Positions 16,512 through 24,852 of a stretch of DNA of 28,323 nucleotides are shown here, one piece after another. Each line of letters opens with the position of its first letter. The stretch's first letter is position 1. Below the pieces are notes generated by a model. The model saw only the letters and a program-made list of their open reading frames with translations, did not search any database and was not told the DNA's origin. Source of the stretch: Candidatus Shapirobacteria bacterium (GTDB lineage Bacteria; Patescibacteriota; Microgenomatia; UBA12405). The position numbers were made by a program, and so were the translations under genes. The DNA lies in the NCBI GenBank assembly GCA_028701645.1, contig JAQVQI010000004.1:1-28323 (forward strand), given 5' to 3'.

Positions 16512-16781
16512 TTATTTTTTGAGACCCAAACCTTTGATAATGGCAGCGTATCTTTCAGGATTGTGGATAGAAAGGTATCTGAGTAAACGACGGCGTTTGG
16601 CAATTTTAGTAAGAATACCTCGCTTAGCAGGAGAATCGTGTTTGTTTTCAGTTAAATGTCCTTGGAGCTTTTCAACTTCTTTTGAAAGTATAGCAATTTG
16701 GATTTCTGGAGAACCAGTATCCCCTTTAGCTTGAGAGAACTTAGTAATAATATCTTGTTTTTCTTCTTTGGTTAATGCCAT
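16512..16781 (-). CDS. rpsO: Ribosomal protein S15
   Basis: This 89-residue protein of standard length binds the 16S rRNA central domain. The sequence opens MALTKEEKQDIITKFSQAKGDTGSPEIQIA, then LTEHLTENKHDSPAKRGILT-like helices (QGHLTENKHDSPAKRGIL) and KRRRLLRYLSIHNPERYAAII. All match S15, including the conserved TGSPE turn. A -10 box (TATAAT) lies at 16860-16865, so the leader should be about 70 bases. In E. coli S15 represses its own translation through its leader; no such structure is evident here, apart from an AT-rich hairpin-prone stretch. pnp follows by 37 bases. Confidence 0.96.
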   Translation of the reverse strand: MALTKEEKQDIITKFSQAKGDTGSPEIQIAILSKEVEKLQGHLTENKHDSPAKRGILTKIAKRRRLLRYLSIHNPERYAAIIKGLGLKK

Positions 16782-16859
16782 AAAATAATCAGGCTAAAAT
16801 CGGTAAAAATAATAATATTTTGGAATGGCTACCAAAAAACCGTTTTTAGTCTAGGGGGA

Positions 16860-16865
16860 ATTATA
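16860..16865 (-). promoter_or_regulatory. -10 box of the rpsO operon
   Basis: TATAAT on the minus strand lies about 78 bases upstream of the rpsO start, just after the terminator of the preceding gene. A weak -35 (TAATTT/TTTAAT) lies about 17-19 bases further up. This promoter should drive rpsO-pnp and probably the downstream genes. Confidence 0.45.
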
Positions 16866-16914
16866 ACATACTGATTGAGAAAAAATTAAACAGGTGTAAA
16901 AGTAAAAAAAGGAT

Positions 16915-16956
16915 TAAGAAAGAAAAAGGGCAACAAACACAACTGAATGTCGCCCT
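16915..16956 (-). terminator. Terminator of the small unknown gene
   Basis: AGGGCGACA pairs with TGTTGCCCT (9 bp with one G-U, arms 16948-16956 and 16927-16935). A T-rich run follows on the minus strand (16915-16926). It separates the small gene at 16966..17259 from the rpsO operon. Confidence 0.85.
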
Positions 16957-16965
16957 ATTGGTTAA

Positions 16966-17259
16966 TTAATCATCGTCACTTTTAGGAAGTGAATCCATGT
17001 AATCTTTATAGTCTATGTCATGTTTGGTATTAACGTCTTTTAAGAAGATATCAAAAGTAGTAAAAAAATCAGAGAGAGCTTTTGAAATCGATAGACATAG
17101 TCCGTCGATACTTACTACTTGAATTTCTTTAGAAAGATTTTCTAGGGAATTGATGAACTCTTTTTGAGCCTTTTCACTCTTTCGGGTAACAGAAGACTGG
17201 CTTGTGGTTTTCTCAATCTCTCTAATTTTTTTTAGAATAATATCCGTATCCATAGACAT
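16966..17259 (-). CDS. Unknown small helical protein with strong ribosome binding site
   Basis: This 97-residue protein is not recognised. It begins MSMDTDIILKKIREIEK, is rich in Lys, Glu and Ser, and looks mostly helical with heptad-like spacing (FINSLENLSKEIQ, LSISKALSDFFTTFDIFL). It ends in an acidic tail (SLPKSDDD). The start at 17257-17259 is chosen because AGGAGGT (17266-17272) sits 6 bases before it; the upstream ATG at 17277 would place the Shine-Dalgarno site inside the coding sequence (GGA GGT). No membrane helix or motif is visible. It has its own terminator and no close operon partner, so it is a single-gene unit between the nusA-infB and rpsO-pnp clusters. The function cannot be called. 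Confidence 0.65.
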   Translation of the reverse strand: MSMDTDIILKKIREIEKTTSQSSVTRKSEKAQKEFINSLENLSKEIQVVSIDGLCLSISKALSDFFTTFDIFLKDVNTKHDIDYKDYMDSLPKSDDD

Positions 17260-17265
17260 TTTTTT

Positions 17266-17272
17266 ACCTCCT
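17266..17272 (-). promoter_or_regulatory. Strong Shine-Dalgarno site deciding the start at 17259
   Basis: AGGAGGT on the minus strand, with 6 A residues before ATG. It is as strong as the sites at 1307 and 25561, and unlike most housekeeping starts in this window. Confidence 0.75.
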
Positions 17273-17365
17273 TTCACACCTATTTTTTAAAGTTCCGTAG
17301 AACGTTGATGTTGTACCTCGGGATTTTAAAAAATTCAGAATGGGCTAAGAATGGGATAAAAATAA

Positions 17366-17385
17366 ATAATTAGGCTATTAATTAT
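17366..17385 (-). terminator. Weak AT-stem terminator candidate after the DHH-like gene
   Basis: ATAATTA (17366-17372) and TAATTAT (17379-17385) form a 7-bp A/T-only stem around GGCTAT. It overlaps the stop codon and is followed on the minus strand by a T-rich run. The low-GC stem makes this weak. Confidence 0.4.
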
Positions 17386-18164
17386 GCACTGGGGACTGGG
17401 TTAGGGTTGGGTTGGTTTAGTTGGTTTAGCTGATTGGGTTGAAGCGGTTGAGACCCGTTGGATAAATCAACTGGTTGAGTAGCGCGAAGACAAATAGCGC
17501 CAGCTTCAAATGTTTCTGGAGAAACATTTATTGAAAAAGATTGAGTTGAAACTCGAAGTCCGATTAAAAGATTTTTGGCGGAATTGGAATCTAACTCTAG
17601 ATTTAGCAGAGGCAAAAGAAAAGTAAAAATTTCACAAAAAGGAGCATCTTGATCGACTAGGCTAGCTTTGGCCCAAGATTTTATATTGTTGGAAGGTGAA
17701 ATTTGAACCCAAGTTCCGGAATTAACCATGTTTGAATTGGCACCCAGTAAAGTTTCTTCACCTAAAAGGAAATTAATATCGGCAACACCTGATTGGTGAA
17801 CAATATTAATTTGGTTTTCGGCAACTTTGGGTGAACCTTGTTTGGTTTCAACGATTAAATTTAATTTACCGTTATCTTGGTTATAGTTAACTTTTTCGAT
17901 TTGATCTAGAGGGTAATCAAGGGTGATAACTAAGTCGTTTTGGTTGTAAGAATCAACTAACAATTCAAGGCCACTAAGCTTTGAATAATTAGCATCTGGT
18001 TTGGTGGGACAAAATACTTTGGTTTCAATATTATTTTTTTTAAGCGACAAACTAAGAGCTAGGGCAGCGGAGAGTTGGTCGATACCAAGTTGAGGAACAA
18101 CAACCAAGGCGGTTTTAGCGTTTACTAAAAGTTCGTTAATTTTGGTAACATTGTAGTTTTTCAT
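17382..18164 (-). CDS. Degenerate DHH/NrnA-like phosphoesterase-fold protein
   Basis: This 260-residue protein follows infB. It opens with an alternating strand-helix fold: ALVVVPQLGIDQLSAALALSLSLKKNNIETKVFC. This resembles the first motif of the DHH family (RecJ/NrnA, 'xxPDgDaigSalAL'). Only the Asp in GIDQLSAAL remains; the DHH triad and the GGH-type substrate motif are not seen. INIVHQSGVADINFLLG may be the remnant of the third strand. The C-terminus is a low-complexity Gln/Asn/Pro/Leu tail (QPLQPNQLNQLNQPNPNP). NrnA-like proteins often lie in the nusA-infB-rbfA neighbourhood, which supports the family call. Without the metal ligands, enzymatic activity looks doubtful. It may bind nucleotide or act as a scaffold; this is inference. 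Confidence 0.5.
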   Translation of the reverse strand: MKNYNVTKINELLVNAKTALVVVPQLGIDQLSAALALSLSLKKNNIETKVFCPTKPDANYSKLSGLELLVDSYNQNDLVITLDYPLDQIEKVNYNQDNGKLNLIVETKQGSPKVAENQINIVHQSGVADINFLLGEETLLGANSNMVNSGTWVQISPSNNIKSWAKASLVDQDAPFCEIFTFLLPLLNLELDSNSAKNLLIGLRVSTQSFSINVSPETFEAGAICLRATQPVDLSNGSQPLQPNQLNQLNQPNPNPVPSA

Positions 18165-18222
18165 ATAAGAATACCTGCTTTTTTTTAATTCTTATGACAC
18201 TTATATATAGCCAAATATAAGG

Positions 18223-19632
18223 TTATTTATTAGTGTTATAGGATATTATAACATCATTTACTTTAAAGTCAACGTAAGGTTTAAAGGTCATGCCACAATC
18301 AGAGCCTGATTTAATTTTTTCGATAATACTTTTTGACTGATGGATACTGTCAACTTTAGTGTCTTTGATAATTTTATTGTCTCGTTTGAGATGGATTAAG
18401 TCTCCTTTTGAAATTTCTCCTTTAGTACACTGGATCCCGGCAATTCGAACTTTATCTATTTTAAACTCAGCTTTAACAAAGCCTTCGCCTAAAATATTTT
18501 CATCAATAGTCGGCTCAAGCATTTTTAAAACTTGAGCTTGAATATTGTCAATAATTTCATAAATAATTTTAGACTCAAAAATTTTAACTTGACTTGTTTG
18601 GGCTAATTTCAAAATTTGTTTGGGAGTGTTTACTCCAAAACTAAATATTTGAGCTTTCCCAGTATCGGCCATAAAAACATCAGTATCAGTAATAGCGCCA
18701 ATTCCTTCGGAAAGAATATAAACATCATTAGAAAAACTACGTTTGAGAGCTTGAAGAGTACCCTCGACATCGGCCTTAAGAATTATTTTTAATTTTGGAT
18801 TTTCTTCGTCATATTCATATTTTGGCTTACAAACACTGGCGACTGGAGCATGAATTTCTTTGGTTACTAAGCTACCGACACAGGGAACCAATTCAAATCC
18901 TAAAACTTCAACTGGAGTGCTCGGGCCGGCTGATTTGATACTTTGGCCTTTATCGTCGACAAGCGCTTTGACTTTGCACAAGACATCGTCGGCATAGACT
19001 ACATCGCCAGTGCTGATAGTCCCCTTTTGAACTATAAGAGAGGCAACTGGGCCGCGAGATTTGTCTAATTTGGATTCGATAATAAAAGCTTGGAGGGGTG
19101 ATTGAGGCTTACTTTTTAATTCCATAATTTCAGCATTTAGTTTGATTAGGTCTATCAATTTGTCGATTCCTTGGCCAGTTTTTGCTGATACTGGAATAAC
19201 AGCGACTTGACCACCATATTCTTCTGGAGTGAAGCCAGCTTCAACTAACTGACCTTTTATCTTTTCGGGTGAAGCGCCTTCTAGATCCATTTTGTTCATG
19301 GCGACAATAAAGGGGATATTGGTGTTTTTTATATGTTGAATACATTCTTTGGTTTGAGGCATGATACCTTCGGTGGCGGCGATAACTAAAACAACAATAT
19401 CAGTGATTTGAGCCCCACGAGAACGCATGTCACAAAAAGCGGCGTGACCAGGAGTATCAATGAAAGTAATTCCTTGAACTTGATAAGCGCCGATGTGTTG
19501 GGTGATTCCGCCACTTTCTCTCTTAACCACATCCGTAGAACGAATTTTGTCCAAAAGACTGGTTTTACCATGATCGATATGACCCATAACCGTAACGATA
19601 GGAGGTCTGTATAACAAATTGTTTTGAGTCAT
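18223..19632 (-). CDS. infB: Translation initiation factor IF-2, short form
   Basis: This 469-residue GTPase delivers fMet-tRNA to the 30S subunit. G motifs are MGHIDHGKTSLLDKI (G1, about 16-30), GGITQHIGAY (G2), FIDTPGHAAF (G3), AMNKMD (G4) and PVSAKTGQG (G5). The EF-Tu-like domain 2, the IF-2 domain 3 (LKIILKADVEGTLQALK) and C2 follow (the fMet-tRNA-binding end with IAGIQCTKGEISKGD). The usual variable N-terminal domain (hundreds of residues in E. coli) is absent: the protein begins just before the G domain. It lies 24 bases after nusA, in the widespread nusA-infB order. No separate promoter is seen. Confidence 0.95.
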   Translation of the reverse strand: MTQNNLLYRPPIVTVMGHIDHGKTSLLDKIRSTDVVKRESGGITQHIGAYQVQGITFIDTPGHAAFCDMRSRGAQITDIVVLVIAATEGIMPQTKECIQHIKNTNIPFIVAMNKMDLEGASPEKIKGQLVEAGFTPEEYGGQVAVIPVSAKTGQGIDKLIDLIKLNAEIMELKSKPQSPLQAFIIESKLDKSRGPVASLIVQKGTISTGDVVYADDVLCKVKALVDDKGQSIKSAGPSTPVEVLGFELVPCVGSLVTKEIHAPVASVCKPKYEYDEENPKLKIILKADVEGTLQALKRSFSNDVYILSEGIGAITDTDVFMADTGKAQIFSFGVNTPKQILKLAQTSQVKIFESKIIYEIIDNIQAQVLKMLEPTIDENILGEGFVKAEFKIDKVRIAGIQCTKGEISKGDLIHLKRDNKIIKDTKVDSIHQSKSIIEKIKSGSDCGMTFKPYVDFKVNDVIISYNTNK

Positions 19633-19656
19633 ATTAAGAAATCAAGAACTATGAAT

Positions 19657-20643
19657 TTATTCTTGATTTTGAGTAATTTTTATCTCTAAATCGACTAGTT
19701 GTCCAGCAAGTCGAACATTTTCTCCCCCACCACCAATAGCTAGAGCTAATTGATTTTCAGGGACAGAAACAGTTGCTACTTTTTCGCTAATACTAATTAC
19801 TTTAATGTCTTGTGCAGGCGATAAGGCTTGGATTATAAAATTATTAATATTTTTGGAAAAAGCGATAACATCAACTTTTTCGGAAGTTGGTAGTTCGTTT
19901 AGAATGGCTTGAATACGAGAACCTTTTTGACCAATACAAGAACCGACAGGGTCAACTCCAGCTTGAGAGGAAGAAACAGCAACTTTTGTTCGTTCACCAG
20001 ATGAACGGGCAATTTTTTCGATATTTACGGTCTTGTTGGCAACTTCCGGGACTTCTCGGACAAAAAGTTGTTTGATAAATTCAGGGTCACGTCGGGATAA
20101 AATAATTTCACTTTTACCCATTTCATCTTTTAAAATAGCTTTTAGTAAAAACCATTTACGAGTCCCAAGTTGGATAACTTCGTTTTTGATTTGTTCGTCT
20201 TTTGGACAGATTGCTTCAGTTTTACCCACCCCAACAATCATTTTATAGGAATCACTACGGATGACAATTCCAGGGACAAGTCCACCAATTTTCTTTTGAA
20301 ATTCGACAATAACAGTTTCTTTTTCCGCTTCATGAATTTTTTGATCGATGACTTGTTTGGCAGTTTGAGCGGCAATTCGACCAAATCCTGGAGGAGTAAC
20401 ATCTATTTCTTTGTCGCCATCAACTTGAAGAACCTTAAAAGACCCGCTTTCTGGAGCAAGTTCAACTTTTAAATTAACATCCTCTGGAACGTCGATATCA
20501 TGTTCTTTTTGATCACGTTTATAGGCAGAAATTAGACCAAACTCGATTGAGTCCAAAATTGACTGAACATCAATATTTCTTTCGCCGGCGATTTGAGCGA
20601 CAGCGGCAGCAAACTCTGTTTTGGGTAGTTTTTTTAAATCCAT
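19657..20643 (-). CDS. nusA: Transcription elongation and termination factor NusA
   Basis: This is a 328-residue protein. The start at 20641-20643 (MDLKKLPKTEF) is chosen because AAGGAG lies 7-8 bases upstream; the longer ORF from 20691 would translate the terminator hairpin of the previous unit. The N-terminal domain (FAAAVAQIAGERNIDVQSILDSIEFGLISAY) precedes an S1 domain (GGLVPGIVIRSDSYKMIVGVGKTEAICP) and two KH domains, with DPVGSCIGQKGSRIQAILNEL and AIGGGGENVRLAGQLVDLEI. The acidic C-terminal repeats of E. coli NusA are absent, as in many bacteria. It binds RNA polymerase and controls pausing and termination. It begins the nusA-infB-DHH operon. Confidence 0.93.
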   Translation of the reverse strand: MDLKKLPKTEFAAAVAQIAGERNIDVQSILDSIEFGLISAYKRDQKEHDIDVPEDVNLKVELAPESGSFKVLQVDGDKEIDVTPPGFGRIAAQTAKQVIDQKIHEAEKETVIVEFQKKIGGLVPGIVIRSDSYKMIVGVGKTEAICPKDEQIKNEVIQLGTRKWFLLKAILKDEMGKSEIILSRRDPEFIKQLFVREVPEVANKTVNIEKIARSSGERTKVAVSSSQAGVDPVGSCIGQKGSRIQAILNELPTSEKVDVIAFSKNINNFIIQALSPAQDIKVISISEKVATVSVPENQLALAIGGGGENVRLAGQLVDLEIKITQNQE

Positions 20644-20666
20644 TTTAAATCTCCTTTTTATAATAT

Positions 20667-20693
20667 AAAAAATGGGGTTTTCCAACCCCATTT
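20667..20693 (-). terminator. Terminator between dnaJ and nusA
   Basis: A perfect 10-bp stem AAATGGGGTT / AACCCCATTT (20670-20679 and 20684-20693) has a 4-base loop. A run of T residues follows on the minus strand. It closes the hrcA-grpE-dnaK-dnaJ unit before nusA. Confidence 0.9.
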
Positions 20694-20723
20694 CAAATAT
20701 CGTTTATAAACTAGAGTAGTATA

Positions 20724-21584
20724 CTACAAACCAAGCTCTTTTATCAATTCTTTTTGACGGAAACTTAACCGAGTGGGAATTTCAACCATGAGACGAATAT
20801 AAAAATCGCCAACCCCATAACCGTTAACATCCTTTATTCCTTTACCACGTAATCGAACAAGAGTATTGGGTTGAGTGCCTGATTTTACTTTTACTTTTAA
20901 AGGTTCACTTAAAGTCGGAACTTCGATAATAGCGCCTAAAACTGCCTGAGCGATGGTTAAATTTATAGTAATAAAAACATCATTACCTTCACGTTTGAAT
21001 ATTTTGTCAGGCAAAACATCTATATATAGAATAAAATCTTGAAAACGAATTTTTTGACCATCATCGACTCCGGCGGGAATCTTAATTTTTTTTCGTTTAC
21101 CATCAATAGTAAACTCTTTTTCAACACCTTTGGCGGCCTCCAAAAAAGAAAGGCTAATTTTGTAAGTTTCTAGGCGTTTTTGTTGCCTTCCTTGTTGGCC
21201 AAAAGAACCGCCAAAAAATTGTTCAAAAATATCAAAAGGGTTACTAAATCCACCAAAATCAAAGTCGGCACCACCAAAAGGATTTCCCCCACTTTGGGTA
21301 TAAGTAAAATTAAAAGGTCCGTTTTGTTGAGTGTAAGTCCGACCACCAAAAGGGCCAGAATTAGGATCGAAGGCAGCATGGCCATATTGGTCATAAGCTG
21401 TCTTTTTTTGATCATTACTTAAAACCTCATAAGCTTCGTTGATTTCTTTGAATTTTTCTTCTGCATCTGGAGATTTATTACGATCGGGGTGAAATTTTAG
21501 AGCTGCCTTACGATAAGCACTCTTTATTTCGTCCTTGGAAGCGTTTTTTGATACACCTAAAGTTTCGTAAAAATCTTTTTTCAT
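20724..21584 (-). CDS. dnaJ: DnaJ-type co-chaperone without zinc-finger region (CbpA-like)
   Basis: This 286-residue protein has the J domain at residues 1-70 ([28 protein letters not shown] at about 33-35), which stimulates DnaK ATPase. A Gly/Phe/Asn-rich linker follows ([26 protein letters not shown]). Then come two C-terminal beta domains ([14 protein letters not shown] to [34 protein letters not shown]). The CxxCxGxG zinc-finger repeats of classical DnaJ (about 375 residues) are absent, so this is a type II or CbpA-like protein. It is the last gene of the heat-shock operon, 68 bases after dnaK and behind a GTAGAGACGC palindrome. It would hand clients to DnaK. A TAAAAT box 6 bases before ATG is a weak promoter candidate. 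Confidence 0.93.
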   Translation of the reverse strand: MKKDFYETLGVSKNASKDEIKSAYRKAALKFHPDRNKSPDAEEKFKEINEAYEVLSNDQKKTAYDQYGHAAFDPNSGPFGGRTYTQQNGPFNFTYTQSGGNPFGGADFDFGGFSNPFDIFEQFFGGSFGQQGRQQKRLETYKISLSFLEAAKGVEKEFTIDGKRKKIKIPAGVDDGQKIRFQDFILYIDVLPDKIFKREGNDVFITINLTIAQAVLGAIIEVPTLSEPLKVKVKSGTQPNTLVRLRGKGIKDVNGYGVGDFYIRLMVEIPTRLSFRQKELIKELGL

Positions 21585-21610
21585 TCGAATATTTTAACAC
21601 CATTAATATG

Positions 21611-21640
21611 GTAGAGACGCCCCCAAAGGAGCGTCTCTAC
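21611..21640. repeat. GTAGAGACGC palindromic element between dnaK and dnaJ
   Basis: GTAGAGACGC (21611-21620) and GCGTCTCTAC (21631-21640) are perfect 10-bp inverted arms. With one G-U, the stem grows to 13 bp with a 4-base loop. GTAGAGACG-type palindromes are, from memory, dispersed repeats in many bacterial genomes. On the minus strand no T-tract follows, so it is not a standard terminator for the dnaK transcript. On the plus strand a T-rich run follows. Confidence 0.6.
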
Positions 21641-21652
21641 ATAATTATTTTT

Positions 21653-23578
21653 TTATTGAACAACTTCGCCCTCTTCAGCTTCTTTTTTGTCGTCTGATTT
21701 GTCGTCAGTTTTGGGCTCCTCAGGATTTGGTTGACCTGGAGCACCTGCTTCTGGTTGTGCACCAGTTGGCGGATTGCTTTGCTGATAAATGGCAGCCCCG
21801 ACAGTTTGTAAAATTTGGCCTAAATCTTCGGAGGCTTTGTTTAGGTCGTCAACTTTAGCGTCTGATTTAGCCAAGATTTCTTTTGCCTCTTTAATTTTTT
21901 CTTCTATTTTGGTTTTATCTTCGTCTTTGACTTTGTCGGCGAAATCTTTAAGAGTTTTTTCACCAGAAAAGATAGTACTATCAAGCTTATTTTTGGCTTC
22001 AGCGAGCAAACGTTTGTCCTCGTCCTCTCTGGCGTGAGCCTCGGCATCCTTTTTCATTTGTTCAACTTCATCTTCCTTTAAATTAGTCGCATTTTGGATA
22101 GTAATTCTTTGTTCTTTTCCAGTTCCTTTATCTTTGGCGGAAACTGACAAAATACCATTACTATCAATGTCAAAAGTTACTTCTATTTGAGGAAGCCCGC
22201 GGGGTGCTGGAGGAATTCCGTCAAGAATAAATCGGCCGAGTGATTTATTGTCAATAGCCATCGGTCTTTCACCTTGAAGTACGTTTATTTCTACTTGAGG
22301 TTGGTTATCAGAATAAGTAGTAAATACTTGTGATTTTTTGGTAGGAATTGTGGTGTTTCGGTCAATTAAAGGAGTTCGAACTCCACCGGCAGTTTCAATC
22401 CCAAAAGTCAAAGGGGTAACGTCAAGAAGCACTATATCTTTAACTTCGCCAGTTAAAACAGCCCCTTGAACAGCAGCACCGATAGCCACAACCTCGTCAG
22501 GATTGACGTTGTTGTTTAGCTCTTTTCCAAAGAAATTTTTAACAACTTCTTGAACCTTTGGCATTCGAGTCATACCTCCAACCATAATAACCTCTTTGAT
22601 GTCAGATTTTGAAACACCAGCGTCTTTTAGGGCTTTTTCGACTGGTACTATGGTTTTTTGAATTAGATCATCAACTGTTTTTTCTAATTCTGACCGAGTC
22701 ATTTTTTTGGTGAGATGGAGAGGATTGCCGTCTTTTTGGGTAATAAATGGCAAATTTATTTCAGTCTCTGCCGCACTACTAAGTTCTATTTTGGCTTTTT
22801 CAGCAGCTTCTCTAATACGCTGGAGAGCTTGAGGGTCTTTGCCAAGATCAACTCCATTTTGTTTTTGGAAATCGTCGATTATCCAAGTAATAATTTTTTG
22901 ATCAAAATCATCGCCACCAAGGAAAGTATCACCATTAGTAGCTTTAACTTCAAAAATACCGTCACCAATTTCGAGGATAGAGATGTCAAAAGTACCTCCT
23001 CCTAAATCGTAAACCGCAATCATTTCGTTTTGTTTTTTGTCCATACCGTAGGCAAGAGCGGCAGCAGTTGGTTCGTTAACAATTCTTTGAACATTGAGAC
23101 CAGCAATTTCACCGGCTTGCTTGGTTGCTTGACGTTGAGAATCATCGAAGTAAGCAGGGACTGTAATAACGGCATCGGTAACTTTTTCTCCTAAATATTT
23201 TTCAGCGTCGGATTTACATTTTTGTAAAATCATGGCTGAAATTTCTTGTGGAGTATAAACCTTGCCCTCAATTTCAACAGCAGCCATTTTGTCTTTACCG
23301 GCAACAATTTTGTAAGGAGCAACTGATTGGGTTTTTTTAACTTCGGGATCATCAATTCGTCGTCCCATAAGACGTTTGACACTATAAACAGTATTTTGTG
23401 AATTTAAAACCATTTGGCGTTTAGCCAAATCACCGACTAGTTTTTTGACTGGTTCGACAATTGAAGGAATAGTGTTTCTTCCTTCGGCGCTAATAATAAC
23501 TTTTGGACTACCTCCCTCCATGACAGAAACACAGGAGTTAGTGGTACCCAAATCGATTCCAATTATTTTGTTTGACAT
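21653..23578 (-). CDS. dnaK: Chaperone protein DnaK (Hsp70)
   Basis: This 641-residue Hsp70 of normal length folds and protects proteins in an ATP cycle. The nucleotide-binding domain holds [18 protein letters not shown] (about 5-22), [25 protein letters not shown] and the [15 protein letters not shown] segment. The linker [14 protein letters not shown] (about 382-396) joins the substrate-binding domain, with [20 protein letters not shown] and [21 protein letters not shown] helical lid and a Pro/Ala/Gly/Glu-rich acidic tail ending EEGEVVQ complete it. It lies in the hrcA-grpE-dnaK-dnaJ operon under HrcA/CIRCE control. A perfect 18-bp palindrome precedes it. Confidence 0.98.
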   Translation of the reverse strand: MSNKIIGIDLGTTNSCVSVMEGGSPKVIISAEGRNTIPSIVEPVKKLVGDLAKRQMVLNSQNTVYSVKRLMGRRIDDPEVKKTQSVAPYKIVAGKDKMAAVEIEGKVYTPQEISAMILQKCKSDAEKYLGEKVTDAVITVPAYFDDSQRQATKQAGEIAGLNVQRIVNEPTAAALAYGMDKKQNEMIAVYDLGGGTFDISILEIGDGIFEVKATNGDTFLGGDDFDQKIITWIIDDFQKQNGVDLGKDPQALQRIREAAEKAKIELSSAAETEINLPFITQKDGNPLHLTKKMTRSELEKTVDDLIQKTIVPVEKALKDAGVSKSDIKEVIMVGGMTRMPKVQEVVKNFFGKELNNNVNPDEVVAIGAAVQGAVLTGEVKDIVLLDVTPLTFGIETAGGVRTPLIDRNTTIPTKKSQVFTTYSDNQPQVEINVLQGERPMAIDNKSLGRFILDGIPPAPRGLPQIEVTFDIDSNGILSVSAKDKGTGKEQRITIQNATNLKEDEVEQMKKDAEAHAREDEDKRLLAEAKNKLDSTIFSGEKTLKDFADKVKDEDKTKIEEKIKEAKEILAKSDAKVDDLNKASEDLGQILQTVGAAIYQQSNPPTGAQPEAGAPGQPNPEEPKTDDKSDDKKEAEEGEVVQ

Positions 23579-23591
23579 AGTTTAGTTGTTT

Positions 23592-23609
23592 AGCTATTAG
23601 CTAATAGCT
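23592..23609. promoter_or_regulatory. Perfect 18-bp palindrome in the grpE-dnaK spacer
   Basis: AGCTATTAG at 23592-23600 and CTAATAGCT at 23601-23609 form a perfect self-complementary 18-mer, 13 bases before the dnaK ATG. It contains TTAGCTAA, whose ends resemble the CIRCE half-sites. It might be an operator, an RNA hairpin affecting dnaK translation, or an mRNA processing site. No promoter hexamers are convincing beside it. Confidence 0.5.
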
Positions 23610-23644
23610 TTTAGTAATAAATAAATAAATAATTAATTAATAAT

Positions 23645-24109
23645 TTAATTTTGGTCAGATTTACCGACAACAACTTGTGAGGGCCGGATAACATGACCGT
23701 TTAATTTGTAACCTGTTTTTTTGACAGAAATAACATAATTGTCTTTACCACAGGTAATTTCTTGACAGTCCATAGTGGCGGGGTCAAATTCTTTGTCTTT
23801 GGCTTCTATTTCTTCAAGCCCTTCAGATCGGAGGACTGAAGTAAATTTATCAATAGCAATTTTAAGCCCGGGATCAGATAAATGTTGATAAACAAGGTAA
23901 AAATCATCCAAAACTTCAATCATTTTGGTGATTATTGATGTCGTTGCTAAAGTGACATAGAGCTCGCGCTGAGACTCAATTCTTTTTTCAAGATTTGAAT
24001 AATCAGCTAATGATCGAGCCAGACTATCATTTAAACTATCAATCTCATTTTGTAGTTTATTTAAATTTTTGACATTTTGAATAGTATTGTCTTTTTTTGT
24101 TTTGGTCAT
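23645..24109 (-). CDS. grpE: Nucleotide exchange factor GrpE
   Basis: This 154-residue protein helps DnaK release ADP. An N-terminal coiled coil (NLNKLQNEIDSLNDSLARSLADYSNLEKRIESQ) is followed by a four-helix region (TSIITKMIEVLDDFYLVYQHL). The beta-wing head contains EFDPATMDCQEITCG and ends with GYKLNGHVIRPSQVVVGK, the GrpE signature. It is shorter at its N-terminus than E. coli GrpE (197 residues), lacking most of the disordered tail. It begins 10 bases after hrcA and is followed by dnaK after 66 bases. It is clearly a co-transcribed partner of the chaperone genes. Confidence 0.93.
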   Translation of the reverse strand: MTKTKKDNTIQNVKNLNKLQNEIDSLNDSLARSLADYSNLEKRIESQRELYVTLATTSIITKMIEVLDDFYLVYQHLSDPGLKIAIDKFTSVLRSEGLEEIEAKDKEFDPATMDCQEITCGKDNYVISVKKTGYKLNGHVIRPSQVVVGKSDQN

Positions 24110-24119
24110 AAATACTTAA

Positions 24120-24851
24120 TTAACGTGTAATTTGAGAAATTAAGTCAGCAAAATAGTCAACTAAAGGAACAATTCGAGGATATTGGAAACGGGCTGGACC
24201 AATGACACCAAGTATTCCTTTATGTGGACCGGCTTCATAATTTTGATAAACAAAACCGCAAGGTTCTAGATGTTCCATCCCTAAATCTTCACCTATCAAT
24301 AAGTGGACTATATTTTCATCATTTAAATTTCCAGCTTTATTAATAATTTCAAACCAAAAATTGGAATTATCTAAAAGAGATAAAACAGTTTTGGTAACAT
24401 CAATATTAAAGAATTCTGGTTCTTCTAATAAATTTGAAGCTCCATAGTTATAAACTGAACCATGATCAGTGGTGGCGATAGCCATTGAACGAGTACGGGT
24501 GGCTAATTCTTTGGTGGTTTCGTGTAAAAGTCGGTCAAATTCGTTTCGATAATCCCAAACTTTTTCTTTGGCCCCAATTTCTTCACTGGCGGTTAAGTTT
24601 TTTGGAGTCATCAAATTTCTGACATAATACTTTAAACCCATTGAAGTAGGTGATCGGCCGGCAGATAAGTGATTTTTTTTCAAAAATCCCATTTGAGTAA
24701 GAGTCGACAACTCATTTCGGATAGTTGCCGAAGAAATACCAAGAGAGTATTTTTTTTCTAGAGTTTCCGAACCGACAGGTGAAGCGGTTTCAATAAACTC
24801 TTCAGTAATACATTTGAGTAATTTTATTTGCCGTTGAGTTAGGTCTGCCAT
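24120..24851 (-). CDS. hrcA: Heat-inducible transcription repressor HrcA, compact form
   Basis: This 243-residue protein is shorter than the usual ~340. The N-terminal winged helix contains LTQRQIKLLKCITEEFIETASPVGSETL, then SSATIRNELSTLTQMGFLKKNHLSAGRSPTSMGLKYYV, which carries the DNA-recognition helix and the HxSaGRxPT motif. The GAF-like sensor half is reduced. The family's C-terminal LGVIGPARFQYPRIVPLVDY motif (usually GPxRMxY) remains. It represses its own operon through CIRCE and is tuned by chaperone supply. The site overlapping its -10 box (24853-24879) is a degenerate CIRCE, so autoregulation is likely. A near-consensus promoter drives it. Confidence 0.92.
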   Translation of the reverse strand: MADLTQRQIKLLKCITEEFIETASPVGSETLEKKYSLGISSATIRNELSTLTQMGFLKKNHLSAGRSPTSMGLKYYVRNLMTPKNLTASEEIGAKEKVWDYRNEFDRLLHETTKELATRTRSMAIATTDHGSVYNYGASNLLEEPEFFNIDVTKTVLSLLDNSNFWFEIINKAGNLNDENIVHLLIGEDLGMEHLEPCGFVYQNYEAGPHKGILGVIGPARFQYPRIVPLVDYFADLISQITR

Positions 24852-24852
24852 A

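Noticed and set aside
17260..17277. Upstream ATG at 17277 (MKGGKK) for the small helical gene
   Set aside because: Its codons 3-4 are the Shine-Dalgarno site itself. The ATG at 17259 is correctly spaced.
20644..20690. Promoter TTGGAA-17-TATAAA before nusA
   Set aside because: The spacing is good but the -35 lies in the terminator hairpin and transcription would begin inside or after the Shine-Dalgarno site. It was not called.
20644..20691. Longer NusA start at 20691
   Set aside because: It would translate the terminator hairpin of the preceding unit. MDLKKLPK at 20643 follows AAGGAG and matches family starts.
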